Source: an uncultured Massilia sp. | Lineage (GTDB): Bacteria > Pseudomonadota > Gammaproteobacteria > Burkholderiales > Burkholderiaceae | DNA length: 64,000 nt | Reading direction: 5' to 3' | Assembly: GCA_946481275.1 (NCBI GenBank) | Contig: CAMLMV010000009.1 | Location: forward strand, 62,001 to 126,000 | Shown here: positions 8,677 through 19,100 of the stretch, in pieces | Numbering within the stretch: the first letter of the stretch is position 1 | How the letters are laid out: each line of letters opens with the position of its first letter | Program-made: the position numbers and the translations under genes | Notes under the pieces: model-generated | Database searches by the model: none | Told to the model about the DNA's origin: nothing | The model's input: only the letters and a program-made list of their open reading frames with translations

Positions 8677-9581
8677 TCACCGCTGCGCCAAGGTCGTCCC
8701 CGGCACCGATTTCAGGTAGGCATACAGCGCCCGCAGGTCGGTCTCGTTCATCTGCCGGAACGACCCGAACGGCATCACGGGACTGATCGCGCTGCCGTCC
8801 GGGCGGTGGCCCGTGCGCAGCATGGCCATGAACGCGTCCGGCGTCGGATAGCGGTTCATCGCGCTGCCCTTGCCGGGCGCCAGCCGCGCCGCGGGCGGCC
8901 AGGACGGCGGGGCGCCGGGCACGCGGCCGCCGGCCAGGTCAGCGCCGTGGCAACCCGTGCAGGTCGCGGCGACGTACGCGCCATACGCCGGCGTGACGGC
9001 GGCCGGCACGGCCTGCGGCGGCGCCAGCGCGTGGTCGATCTTTTCGGACGCATCCTTGATGACGCCGAACGCGTACAGCGCCTTCACGGGCACCGGCACG
9101 TCGATGACGGCCTTCACGCCGGGCACGGGCCGCATTTGCTCGAGGTACGCGACGAGGGCCGCCATGTCTTCGTCGCTGAGGCGGCTGTAATCCTCGCTGG
9201 GCATGATCATGACGGGATTGCCGTTCGGCTTGACGCCGTGGCGCACGGTGCGCACCCAGTCGATCACGCGGTAGTGCGCGGTGGTGCCGTTCGGGCCCGC
9301 CGTGATGTTGGGAGCGACGACGAGCATGCCGCCGTCGCTCACGACCGTCCTGCCGGCGCCGTCCGCGCCATGGCATTCGGCGCAACCGCGCGTGCTGTAC
9401 AGGTAGCGGCCGTGGTCGACGCGGGCGACGTCGGGCACGATGTCGAGGGGACGCACATCCAGAACGACGCTGCGCGCCATCTTGCGTTCCCCCAGCACCT
9501 TGCCGACGCCGGCGTGGCCACCCCCAGCAGGGCGAGAGCCGCCAATGCGATGCTCGTGCGCTTGACCCATTTGCTCACCAT
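8677..9581 (-). pseudogene. dihaem cytochrome c, frame broken near the N-terminus
   Basis: The signal peptide and the mature protein are in different frames. The ATG at 9581-9579, after a good ribosome-binding site (aaggagag), encodes MVSKWVKRTSIALAALALLG. The mature part, VGKVLGERKMARSVVLDV onward, lies in the next frame. It contains two haem motifs, CAECH and CTGCH, and further Met/His ligands typical of periplasmic two-domain cytochromes c. The switch falls at a run of five C (9521-9525); one extra C would restore a continuous reading of about 300 residues. It is either a recent inactivation or a homopolymer sequencing error. The downstream frame alone would make an unsecreted, haem-less protein. 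Confidence 0.85.
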
Positions 9582-9923
9582 GACTCTCTCCTTGTTGGAC
9601 GAACGGCAACACGAGGAATCTAGCACTGCCGTTCATGGCCGGATACTGGTTGAAATGCTAATTACGGCCAAAGGAGCGTGATGAGGCATGCATCAAGCAT
9701 GCGTCATCGATTTACTTCGTCGTGAAGTTGGTGAGCCACTGGAGATTGGTGTTCTTGCTCCAGTTCGCCGTGCCGGCAGCATCTGATGCCTCAAGCGGCA
9801 CACCATGGCGCCGGGAGACAAGCTCATGGTTTCCGGGGCCGGTTTCCGTTAGTAGTTGAAAAGCAAGCCCCAAGCCACAACATACCGGTCAATCAACCAT
9901 CCAACCGATCCAGGAGCAAGCTC
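9582..9923. other. gap with a hairpin and a possible gene remnant
   Basis: There is no complete gene here. A near-perfect hairpin lies at 9680-9708: GATGAGGCATGC and GCATGCGTCATC, one mismatch. Just beside it a minus-strand open frame ends at 9712 with a protein-like tail, AAGTANWSKNTNLQWLTNF. It may be the C-terminal scrap of a lost gene, and I cannot assign it to a family. The cbpA leader and its ribosome-binding site fill the right end. Confidence 0.35.
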
Positions 9924-10862
9924 GTGGAATACAAGGACTATTACCAGACGCTTGGTGTCGAGAAGACCGCGACCCAGGACGATATCAAGAAGGCGTACCG
10001 CAAGCTGGTGCGGCAATACCACCCCGACGTCAGCAAGCACAAGGACGCGGACGCGAAGACCAAGGAAATCAACGAGGCCTATGATGTGCTGGGCGACCCC
10101 GAGAAGCGGGCCGCCTATGACGAACTGGGCCGCGGACACCGGCCCGGCCAGGGCTTCCAGCCCCCGCCGGACTGGGGCACGCAATTCGATTTCGGCGGGG
10201 CCGGCGGTGACGATTTCTTCAACGACCTGTTCGCCCACGTGGGCCGGCGCTCTCGTGCGGGCGCGGGCGGGCACGCGGGCGGCGGTGGCTTCCAGATGCC
10301 CGGCGAGGACATCCACGCGGCGATTTCCATCGACCTGCGCGACGCCTACCAGGGCGCCACGCGCACGATCAGCCTGCGCGTCCCGCAGCACGATGCGCAG
10401 GGCCGTGCGACCATGCAGGACAAGACCCTCAGCGTGAACATCCCGAAAGGCGTCACGCCGGGCCAGCAACTGCGCATGCGGGGGCAGGGGCATCCGGGCT
10501 TCGGCGGCGGGCCGGCCGGCGACCTGTATCTGGAAATCCAGCTGAACCCCGACCCGCGTTACCGCGTCGAAGGGACACACGTGTACCAGGACGTGCCTGT
10601 GGCGCCATGGGAAGCGGCACTGGGTGCGAGCATCTCGGTATCCACGCCGTCCGGTACGGTCGAGGTGACGGTGCCGCCGGGGTCGCAGAGCGGACGCAAG
10701 CTGCGCCTGAAGGGACGCGGCATTCCGGCGAAGACGCCGGGCGATTTGTACCTGATGCTGAACGTGGTGCTGCCGCCCGCCACCAGCGACCGTGCGCGCG
10801 AGCTGTACGAGGCGATGGCGCGCGACCTAGCCTTCAATCCACGCGAACGCATAGGAGCCTGA
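9924..10862 (+). CDS. cbpA: CbpA-type DnaJ co-chaperone
   Basis: A 312-residue class B J-domain protein. The J domain occupies residues 1-70 with the HPD tripeptide in QYHPDVSK, which stimulates DnaK ATPase. A Gly/Phe-rich linker follows, then two beta-barrel client-binding domains and a dimerisation tail. There is no CxxCxGxG zinc region, separating it from DnaJ. I chose the GTG at 9924, seven bases after AGGAG (9912), which makes the protein begin EYKDYYQTLGV like E. coli CbpA (306 residues). The longer open frame from 9786 adds an unlike N-terminus. cbpM follows three bases after the stop. Confidence 0.93.
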   Translation: MEYKDYYQTLGVEKTATQDDIKKAYRKLVRQYHPDVSKHKDADAKTKEINEAYDVLGDPEKRAAYDELGRGHRPGQGFQPPPDWGTQFDFGGAGGDDFFNDLFAHVGRRSRAGAGGHAGGGGFQMPGEDIHAAISIDLRDAYQGATRTISLRVPQHDAQGRATMQDKTLSVNIPKGVTPGQQLRMRGQGHPGFGGGPAGDLYLEIQLNPDPRYRVEGTHVYQDVPVAPWEAALGASISVSTPSGTVEVTVPPGSQSGRKLRLKGRGIPAKTPGDLYLMLNVVLPPATSDRARELYEAMARDLAFNPRERIGA

Positions 10863-10865
10863 ACG

Positions 10866-11174
10866 ATGCATGACGATATTCTCACCGGCGTGCTGCTGGA
10901 CGACGTGGCGCTGACGCTCGACGAACTGGCGCGCGCCTGCAACGTGGAGACCGACTGGGTCGTGCGCCACGTGCAGGCAGGCGTGCTGGGCGGCGAGACC
11001 AGCGTGCAGGTGACGAGTTGGCGTTTCCGCAGCGGCGACCTGGCCCGCGCCCGGCGCCTGCTGCGCGTCGAACGCGACTTCGACGCCAACGAGGACCTCG
11101 CCGCGCTCGTGGTCGACATGGCCGACGAGATCCGCCGCCTGCGCGCCCGCATGCGCGTGCTCGGCATCGACTAA
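10866..11174 (+). CDS. cbpM: CbpM chaperone modulator
   Basis: A 102-residue helical protein, MHDDILTGVLLDDVALTLDE, with the MerR-like fold described for CbpM. It binds the J domain of CbpA and inhibits both its DnaK stimulation and its DNA binding. The C-terminal helix ADEIRRLRARMRVLG is typical. The gene starts three bases after cbpA, indicating co-translation. A GC-rich hairpin at 11181-11206 may end the operon. Confidence 0.9.
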   Translation: MHDDILTGVLLDDVALTLDELARACNVETDWVVRHVQAGVLGGETSVQVTSWRFRSGDLARARRLLRVERDFDANEDLAALVVDMADEIRRLRARMRVLGID

Positions 11175-11179
11175 GGCCT

Positions 11180-11206
11180 GGCCGGCGCCTGCGGGTGCCG
11201 GTCTTT
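11180..11206 (+). terminator. probable terminator after cbpA-cbpM
   Basis: GCCGGCGCC and GGTGCCGGT can pair over nine positions with two G-U pairs, a short loop, then CTTTT. The stem is strong but the T tract is short. Confidence 0.45.
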
Positions 11207-11262
11207 TGGCGGGCGCGGCTGCACAGGGCGTGTATTCACATCCCCGTGCTATCGTGCCCGCT

Positions 11263-12594
11263 ATGCTCAAGCTACCGACCAACGCCACCGCACCGTTCTG
11301 CCCATCGGAAGTCGCCGGTACCGTCAACGTGCCGGAGAACGATCCGCTGTGGAAAAAGATCCTGCGCTATGCGGGCCCCGGCCTGCTGGTGTCGGTCGGC
11401 TACATGGACCCAGGCAATTGGGCGACCGCCATCCAGGGCGGCTCGCAGTTCGGCTACGACCTGCTGTTCGTCGTCGTGCTGTCCAGCCTGGCGGCCATCG
11501 TGCTGCAATGCCTGAGCATGCGGCTGGGCATCGTCACCGGCAAGGATCTTGCCGTACATTGCCGCGAACAATATTCCCCCATGCACGCGAAAGGGTTGTG
11601 GGCGTTCGCCGAGCTGTCGATCATCGCCTGCGACCTGGCCGAAGTGCTCGGCTGCGCGCTCGCGTTTCACCTGCTGCTGGGCGTGTCGCTGCCCGTCGGC
11701 GTCGCGCTGACGGCGCTCGACACCATCATCGTGCTGGGGCTGACAGGGAAGGGCTTCCGGCAACTCGAAGCCATCGTGCTGGCCCTCATCGCGACGATCG
11801 CCATCTGCCTGTTCACCGAACTGTTCCTCGTCGACCCGGACCCGCGCGCCGTCGTGGCGGGCCTCGTGCCGTCGCTGGAAAAACTGGGCCAGCGCGACGC
11901 CTTGTATCTCGCGATCGGCATCCTCGGCGCCACCGTCATGCCGCACAACCTGTACCTGCACTCGTCCGTCGTGCAGACGCGCGTCCTGCGCCACGACCTC
12001 AACCAGGAGGGCGCCCACCTGGCCGAGGCGATCAGGCTGTCGCGCATCGACACCGTCGTGTCGCTGCTGCTGGCGCTGTTCATCAACGGCGCCATTCTCG
12101 TACTGGCCGCGGCCGCGTTTTATAAGCCGGGCGGCGGCAACGTGATGGACATCGACCAGGCCTATTACCTTCTGGCTCCCGTCGCGGGCACGGCGGCCGC
12201 GGCGATCCTGTTCGGCCTGGCGCTGCTCGCATCCGGCCAGAGCTCGACGTTTACGGGCACCATCGCCGGCCAGGTCATCATGGAAGGCTTCCTGAAACTC
12301 AGGATTCCCTGCTGGCAGCGGCGCATGATCACGCGCGGGCTGGCGCTGGGGCCGGCGATGGTCGGCGTGCTCACCCTGGGCGATCACGCGATCGGCAAGA
12401 TGCTGGTCGGCAGCCAGGTCGTGCTGAGCCTGCAATTGCCGTTCGCTATGTACCCGCTGATCCGGCTGACGGGCCGCGGCGACCTGATGGGGCAGTTCGT
12501 CAACAAGTGGTGGACGACGGTGCTGTCGTGGTTCCTGTTCGTCGTGATTTCGTCCGCCAACGCCTGGATGGTGTGGCAGGCGCTGTCCGCCTGA
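11263..12594 (+). CDS. mntH: Nramp family divalent metal transporter
   Basis: A 443-residue, roughly 11-helix inner-membrane protein that imports Mn2+ or Fe2+ with protons. The metal-site motifs of the Nramp family are present: DPGNWATA in helix 1 and MPHNLYLH in helix 6. I start it at the ATG at 11263; the frame stays open upstream to 11206, but those codons lie in the cbpM terminator region. No MntR or Fur box was recognised in the leader. The family is certain; the preferred metal is inferred. Confidence 0.92.
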   Translation: MLKLPTNATAPFCPSEVAGTVNVPENDPLWKKILRYAGPGLLVSVGYMDPGNWATAIQGGSQFGYDLLFVVVLSSLAAIVLQCLSMRLGIVTGKDLAVHCREQYSPMHAKGLWAFAELSIIACDLAEVLGCALAFHLLLGVSLPVGVALTALDTIIVLGLTGKGFRQLEAIVLALIATIAICLFTELFLVDPDPRAVVAGLVPSLEKLGQRDALYLAIGILGATVMPHNLYLHSSVVQTRVLRHDLNQEGAHLAEAIRLSRIDTVVSLLLALFINGAILVLAAAAFYKPGGGNVMDIDQAYYLLAPVAGTAAAAILFGLALLASGQSSTFTGTIAGQVIMEGFLKLRIPCWQRRMITRGLALGPAMVGVLTLGDHAIGKMLVGSQVVLSLQLPFAMYPLIRLTGRGDLMGQFVNKWWTTVLSWFLFVVISSANAWMVWQALSA

Positions 12595-12673
12595 TTCGCC
12601 GCGTGCGACGCGCCCCGTAAGCCCTGCCTAGAATGGTCGATTGTCTTCAACCGTTCGACCAAAAGGAGTTTAT

Positions 12674-13261
12674 ATGGAACAAGTTGCCAGCAAGCCTTTG
12701 CAGGGCAAGCGCGTCGCCATGCTCATGACGGATGGCGTGGAACAGATCGAATACACGAGCCCGCGTTCCTTCCTGGAAGAGCAGGGCGCGACCGTCGTGT
12801 TGCTGTCGCCAAAGTCCGCCGGCGACGAAGTGCAGGGTTTCAACCACTTGCAGCCGGCCGACCGCTTCAAGGTCGACATGAACGTGGCCGATGCGAAACC
12901 GGCCGACTTCGACGGGCTCGTGCTGCCGGGCGGCGTCGCCAATCCGGATCAACTGAGGATGAGCAAGGAAGCCATCGCCTTCATCCGCGACTTCGATGCG
13001 GAAGACAAGATGGTCGCGGCCATTTGTCACGGCCCGTGGACGCTGATCGACGCGGGCATCGCCACCGGCAAGCACCTGACCAGCTGGCCCAGCCTGAAGC
13101 GCGACCTGACGAATGCCGGGGCCGAATGGTCCGATGAGCAGGTCGTGCTGGATGCCCGCCTGATCACGAGCCGCAAGCCGGATGATCTGCCCGCATTCAA
13201 CGACATGCTGCTGAAGGAATTGCTTGTGGCTCCCGGCACGGACCCGGGGCCGACATCCTGA
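12674..13261 (+). CDS. DJ-1/PfpI family protein
   Basis: A 195-residue cytoplasmic class I glutamine-amidotransferase-like protein. The nucleophile elbow is AAICHGPW with Cys118-His119, and Glu23/Glu26 in GVEQIE provide the conserved acid. It resembles YhbO/PfpI, reported as stress-protective deglycase or protease-like proteins; the activity is debated. The start ATG at 12674 follows a strong AAAAGGAG. TAGAAT at 12629-12634 is a good -10 candidate. Single gene. Confidence 0.9.
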   Translation: MEQVASKPLQGKRVAMLMTDGVEQIEYTSPRSFLEEQGATVVLLSPKSAGDEVQGFNHLQPADRFKVDMNVADAKPADFDGLVLPGGVANPDQLRMSKEAIAFIRDFDAEDKMVAAICHGPWTLIDAGIATGKHLTSWPSLKRDLTNAGAEWSDEQVVLDARLITSRKPDDLPAFNDMLLKELLVAPGTDPGPTS

Positions 13262-13299
13262 GTGCGCATCCAGCAAGCTGGAGAATTAGTCCAGGATAA

Positions 13300-13345
13300 T
13301 TGACGGAACGTCTTTCATATTGGAGAATATCTCCATTATGAAAGA
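13300..13345 (+). promoter_or_regulatory. promoter and palindromic operator over the XRE-cupin start codon
   Basis: TTGACG (13300-13305) and GAGAAT (13323-13328), with a 17-bp spacer, form a plausible promoter. A 15-bp inverted repeat with one mismatch, TCTTTCATATTGGAG (13311-13325) and CTCCATTATGAAAGA (13331-13345), covers the -10 box and the start codon of the regulator. Such placement is what autorepression by a dimeric HTH protein would need. Confidence 0.65.
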
Positions 13346-13916
13346 TGACTCCACCGTAAACGAACGCATCGCCCAGCAGGTGCGTCTCCTCCGCAGCGAG
13401 CGCGGCCTGTCGCTGGATGCGCTGTCGACCCAGTGCGGCGTCAGCCGTTCGATGCTGTCGCTGATCGAGCGGGGCGAGACGAGCCCGACGGCCGTCGTGC
13501 TCGACAAGCTCGCCGCCGGCCTCGGCGTACCGCTCGCCTCCCTGTTCGACGACCCGGCGCGCAAGGCCGAGCCCGTCTCGCGCCATGCCGACCAGGTCAA
13601 GTGGCAGGATCCGCATTCCGGCTATCTGCGGCGCAATGTATCCCCCGAAGGATTCCAGTCGCCGACGCGTATCGTCGACGTGACGTTTCCGCCGCGCACG
13701 CGCGTGACGTACGAGGCCGGCCCGCGCACGCCCGCCGTGCTGCAACAGATCTGGATCCTCGAAGGGCGCATGGAGATCGTCTACGGTGCCGAATCCTGGC
13801 TGCTGGAGACGGGCGACTGCCTCGTCATCCCCCTCGACGCACCGAATTCCTTCCACAACCCCGGGGACGTGCCGGCCCGCTACGCCGTCGTCCTCACCAC
13901 GCTTGCCAGGAGCTGA
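13338..13916 (+). CDS. XRE-cupin transcriptional regulator
   Basis: A 192-residue protein. Residues 10-65 form an XRE-type helix-turn-helix (VRLLRSERGLSLDALSTQCG then VSRSMLSLIERGETSPT). Residues about 110-185 form a small cupin barrel (IWILEGRMEIVYG, ETGDCLVIPLDAPNSFHN) that probably senses a ligand. This architecture is shared with PuuR- and SutR-like repressors. A TTG in the same frame exists at 13320, but ATG 13338 sits at the usual family start. The GNAT gene begins two bases after the stop, so the two are an operon. Confidence 0.88.
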   Translation: MKDDSTVNERIAQQVRLLRSERGLSLDALSTQCGVSRSMLSLIERGETSPTAVVLDKLAAGLGVPLASLFDDPARKAEPVSRHADQVKWQDPHSGYLRRNVSPEGFQSPTRIVDVTFPPRTRVTYEAGPRTPAVLQQIWILEGRMEIVYGAESWLLETGDCLVIPLDAPNSFHNPGDVPARYAVVLTTLARS

Positions 13917-13918
13917 CC

Positions 13919-14434
13919 ATGAGTTGCCGCGTACGCCGTATTCACTCGCTGACCGATGCCGACATCGAAGGCTTGGCCGCCGTTCTCTTCGACTGTGTCG
14001 AGGGCGGGGCTTCCGTCGGGTTCATGCAGCCGTACACGCTGGGCCAGGCGCTCGGCTGGTGGCGCGGGCTGGCGGGCGACGTCGAGGCCGGCCGGCGCGC
14101 GCTGCTCGTCGCCGAGGACGAGCATGGCATCGTGGGCACCGTCCACCTCGTGCTGGCGATGCCGGACAACCAGCCGCACCGGGCCGACCTGTGCAAGATG
14201 CTCGTGATGCGGCGGGCGCGCAAGCAGGGCGTCGGCGCGGCGCTGATGGATGCGGCGGAGCGCGAGGCGCGGTCGCTCGGCAAGACGCTGCTGGTGCTGG
14301 ATACGGCCAGCGACGATGCGGAGCGGTTGTATGCGCGCATGGGGTGGACCCGGTTGGGTGTCGTGCCCGGCTTTGCGCTGCTGCCGGAAGGCGGGTTGTG
14401 CGATACGACGTATTTTTATCGCGAGCTCGTCTGA
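13919..14434 (+). CDS. GNAT family N-acetyltransferase
   Basis: A 171-residue acetyltransferase. The acetyl-CoA loop is visible in ADLCKMLVMRRARKQGVGAA (motif A, R-x-x-G-x-G/A) followed by LLVLDTASDDAERLYARMGW, the motif B region typical of GNAT enzymes acting on small amines or antibiotics. The start ATG lies two bases after the stop of the XRE-cupin regulator, implying that the regulator controls it. The acceptor substrate is unknown. Confidence 0.85.
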   Translation: MSCRVRRIHSLTDADIEGLAAVLFDCVEGGASVGFMQPYTLGQALGWWRGLAGDVEAGRRALLVAEDEHGIVGTVHLVLAMPDNQPHRADLCKMLVMRRARKQGVGAALMDAAEREARSLGKTLLVLDTASDDAERLYARMGWTRLGVVPGFALLPEGGLCDTTYFYRELV

Positions 14435-14539
14435 GCTGAGCGGGCGCCTGCCATGTCCGTTTGAGACACGTCATGCCGCCGGGTTCACCCCGGCGTAGTT
14501 TCGATTCGATCGCATCCATTTTAAAACTGGAGTCGAACG

Positions 14540-15874
<1,335 letters not shown>

Positions 15875-16168
15875 GGATGAATCGACAGTGAGGCCGGGCT
15901 CACCGTCCTGGCGGTGTCATTCTTTGCAAGAATAACACTGAGCATAAATGCGACACTTTTCTTGCCTTGTGGAAATGCATTTATGTTTCCCGTGGGAATC
16001 AATATAAAATGTAAGCCGTGATTTTGGCGGGCAATGGTGACGATATGGTTGTCCCTGACTGGACTGCTCCGCCGCCGTCCTGGATAGCGCCGGTCCAATC
16101 AAAGGCTATCTAACGGTATCGCGCGGTCGTTGCGACGGCGATGCCCTTCCGGATAAGAAGGTCGCTGA

Positions 16169-19100
16169 GTGAGCTCCAAATCGTTCGGCCTGTCGTTGCA
16201 GGTTTTTTCCCGACTTCCGTTGCCTGGGCAACTCGCCCTCATTGTGGCAGTTATCTTGCCTTGCCTGTGGGCCGTCGTGATCGCGTCGTTACACGGGACC
16301 TATGAGAAAACTTTGACCGAGGCCGCCAAGGACAGCAATAACATCGCGCGTCTGTTCGCCGAAGAAGTCAATTCAACTATCAATGCGATCGACATGACGG
16401 CGATCGACCTGCGCGAACGGTGGCTCGACGACCCGGACGGGTTTGCCGACTACGTGCGCAAGCGCCAGGAGATTCTCGAAAAACCTGTGGCATTTCAGGT
16501 CAGTATCATCGACGCCACAGGGCACCTCGCATATTCGAGCGTGGACCGCTCCGCGCCGCGGCTCGATTTAAGCGACCGCGAGCACTTTCGCACGCATCTC
16601 GGCGGGATCGACAAGCTGTTCGTCAGCCGCCCGGTCAAGGGCCGGGTGTCCGGACGGGGAAGTATCCAGTTCACCCGTCCGTTACTGGCCAACGGGAACC
16701 GTTTCGCCGGCGTGATCGTGTTGTCGGTGGCACCGGAGTACTTCACCCGGTTTTCTGGGAAGCTTCAACTTGGCGAGCACGGGACGGTCGCCCTCATTCG
16801 CGCGGACGGCACCATCGTCGCGCGCGAGCCGGCAGTCTCGTCCGAGCCGCGCAACGTACTGAGGACCATGCCGGACTTCGGCGTGATGGGCACGGAAACA
16901 CTGATGTATTCACGTGCCTCGCAGATCGACGGTGTCGTTCGACTCTATGCCTGGCGTGTACTGCCGAAGAAGGCCTTGGCCGTGGCGGTTGGCCGTAGCC
17001 GCGATGAAATCCTCGAACCGTATGTCCGGCAACGGAACCTGATGTTGGTCGGCGCCTGTGGGCTGTCCATCCTGTTTGTCCTGATCGGTTACAGCGTGTT
17101 GTCCGGAATGCGCGACCGTGCCCGCGCCCGGGCCGATCGTAAACTGCGGGAGGAAGCGCTCCATCACATGGAGCAGATGCAGGCCGCGCAGGCCCTGCTT
17201 CAAAGCGAACAGCGTTTCCACCATCTTGCCGATGCAATGCCGCAAATCGTATGGACTGCCAGCCCCGATGGTGCCATCGATTACGCCAACGGCTGGGTGT
17301 ACACCTACACGGGACTGGTCGACGAGGTCAATGCCGAAAACTGGGTCACGGTATTGCACCCGGATGACGTTGCTCCGACGCTGCGCATCTGGGAAGCATC
17401 GCTAGTCTCGGGTGACATCTTCGAGACCGAATATCGCGTGTTTCGCAACGCCGACCAGAGCTATCGCTGGCATCAGGCGCGTGCCATACCGATCCGGGAC
17501 GAACACGGTACGATCGTAAAATGGTACGGCACCACCACCGACAACCATGACACGCGGATGGCGAACGATGAAATCCGCAGGCTCGCACACCGTCTCGGCA
17601 CCACGCTCGAAAGCATCACGGAGGCATTCCTCACGGTCGATCTGGACTGGAAATTTACATATGTCAATAAGGAAACCGAGCGCCTGCTACAGCGTGATCG
17701 CCAGCACCTGCTTGGTCGAATGTTATGGGAGGAATATCCTGAGCTCGTCGGCGGGATCGCCGATACCGAATTTCGAAGGGCCATGCATGAACATTGCACC
17801 GTCGAGTTCGATATTTACTTCCCGCCGCTGAATCGCTGGTTCAAGGTTCGTGCATATCCTTCATCGGAAGGGCTTGCCGTATATTGCCGCGACATCAGCG
17901 CAAGCCGGCGCCTGCAGAAGTTCAAGAATGAGCAGATGAAATTGCTGGAACGGATGGCACTGGGGGCGCCGCTGCCCGAGCTCCTGGAACTCGCCACACA
18001 CATTGTCGAGTCGTCCGGACATGCCATGCACTGTGCCGTGATGTTGCTGGGTGCGGATGGCGCCGCCTTCGAACACGTAGTCGCGCCGAGTCTTCCGGCT
18101 TCGCTACGAGTCATCCTGAATGAATTCGACGTCGATGAGGTATTGCCACCGGATCGACGCGCACGGCTGCAAGCCGGGCCCGTCTTCGTTGCCGACGTGG
18201 GGAAAGATCCGGGCTGGACTGGCGCGCACGATGCGGCCGCACTGCATGGGGATCGTGCTTGCTGGTGGTATGGAATTCGCTCCGGGCAAGACCGGCTGCT
18301 CGGTACACTCGCGGTATTCACGGAAGCCGGACGTGTGCCCGATCAAGGCGAAATGGAGATCCTTGGCCTGTGCGCCCACACGGTCAGCATCGCGGTCGAA
18401 CGACTTCATATCGAACGCAAGGCACGCGCAAGCGAGGACCAGCTTGAATATCAGTCGAATTACGACACCCTGACCGGACTTGCCAACCGTAATTTGCTCT
18501 GCGATAGGACAAGTCAGACGATGGCGCGGGCCGTGAGCCGGGGCGAACAGGCCTGGCTCGTCTGTATCGATCTCGACCGCTTCGCCCTGGTCAACGAAAC
18601 GCTGGGCCACGAAGCCGGCGACCTGGTCCTGCAAGAGACAGCGGCCCGCCTGAGGACGACACTGGGGCCGAACGATACGGCCGCGCGCACCGGTGGCGAT
18701 GAATTCGTGCTGGTGCTCGCCGACATACCCGACGAGCACGCCGCGATCAATACCGTCCAGCGCATCATGGCCGCCTTGGGCGATCCGATCAAGGTCGGGG
18801 AGCACGAGCATTTCCTGAGCTGCACGTCCGGGTTATCGGTATTTCCGGCCGACGGCGACACGGCGAACGCCTTGATCAAGAATGCCCACATCGCGATGCA
18901 GCGCGCCAAGGAAGCGGGCGGCGGCGAGTTGCAGTTTTATACGGCGTCGATGAAAGCGCGTGCGATGGAACGCCTGCGGATCGAGGGCGACCTGCGGCAT
19001 GCCGTCCAGCGGGGTGAAATGCTGTTGCATTACCAGCCACAAGTCGACGTGCGTACCGGTCGGATTGTCGGCGTGGAAGCCCTGCTGCGGTGGGCGCATC

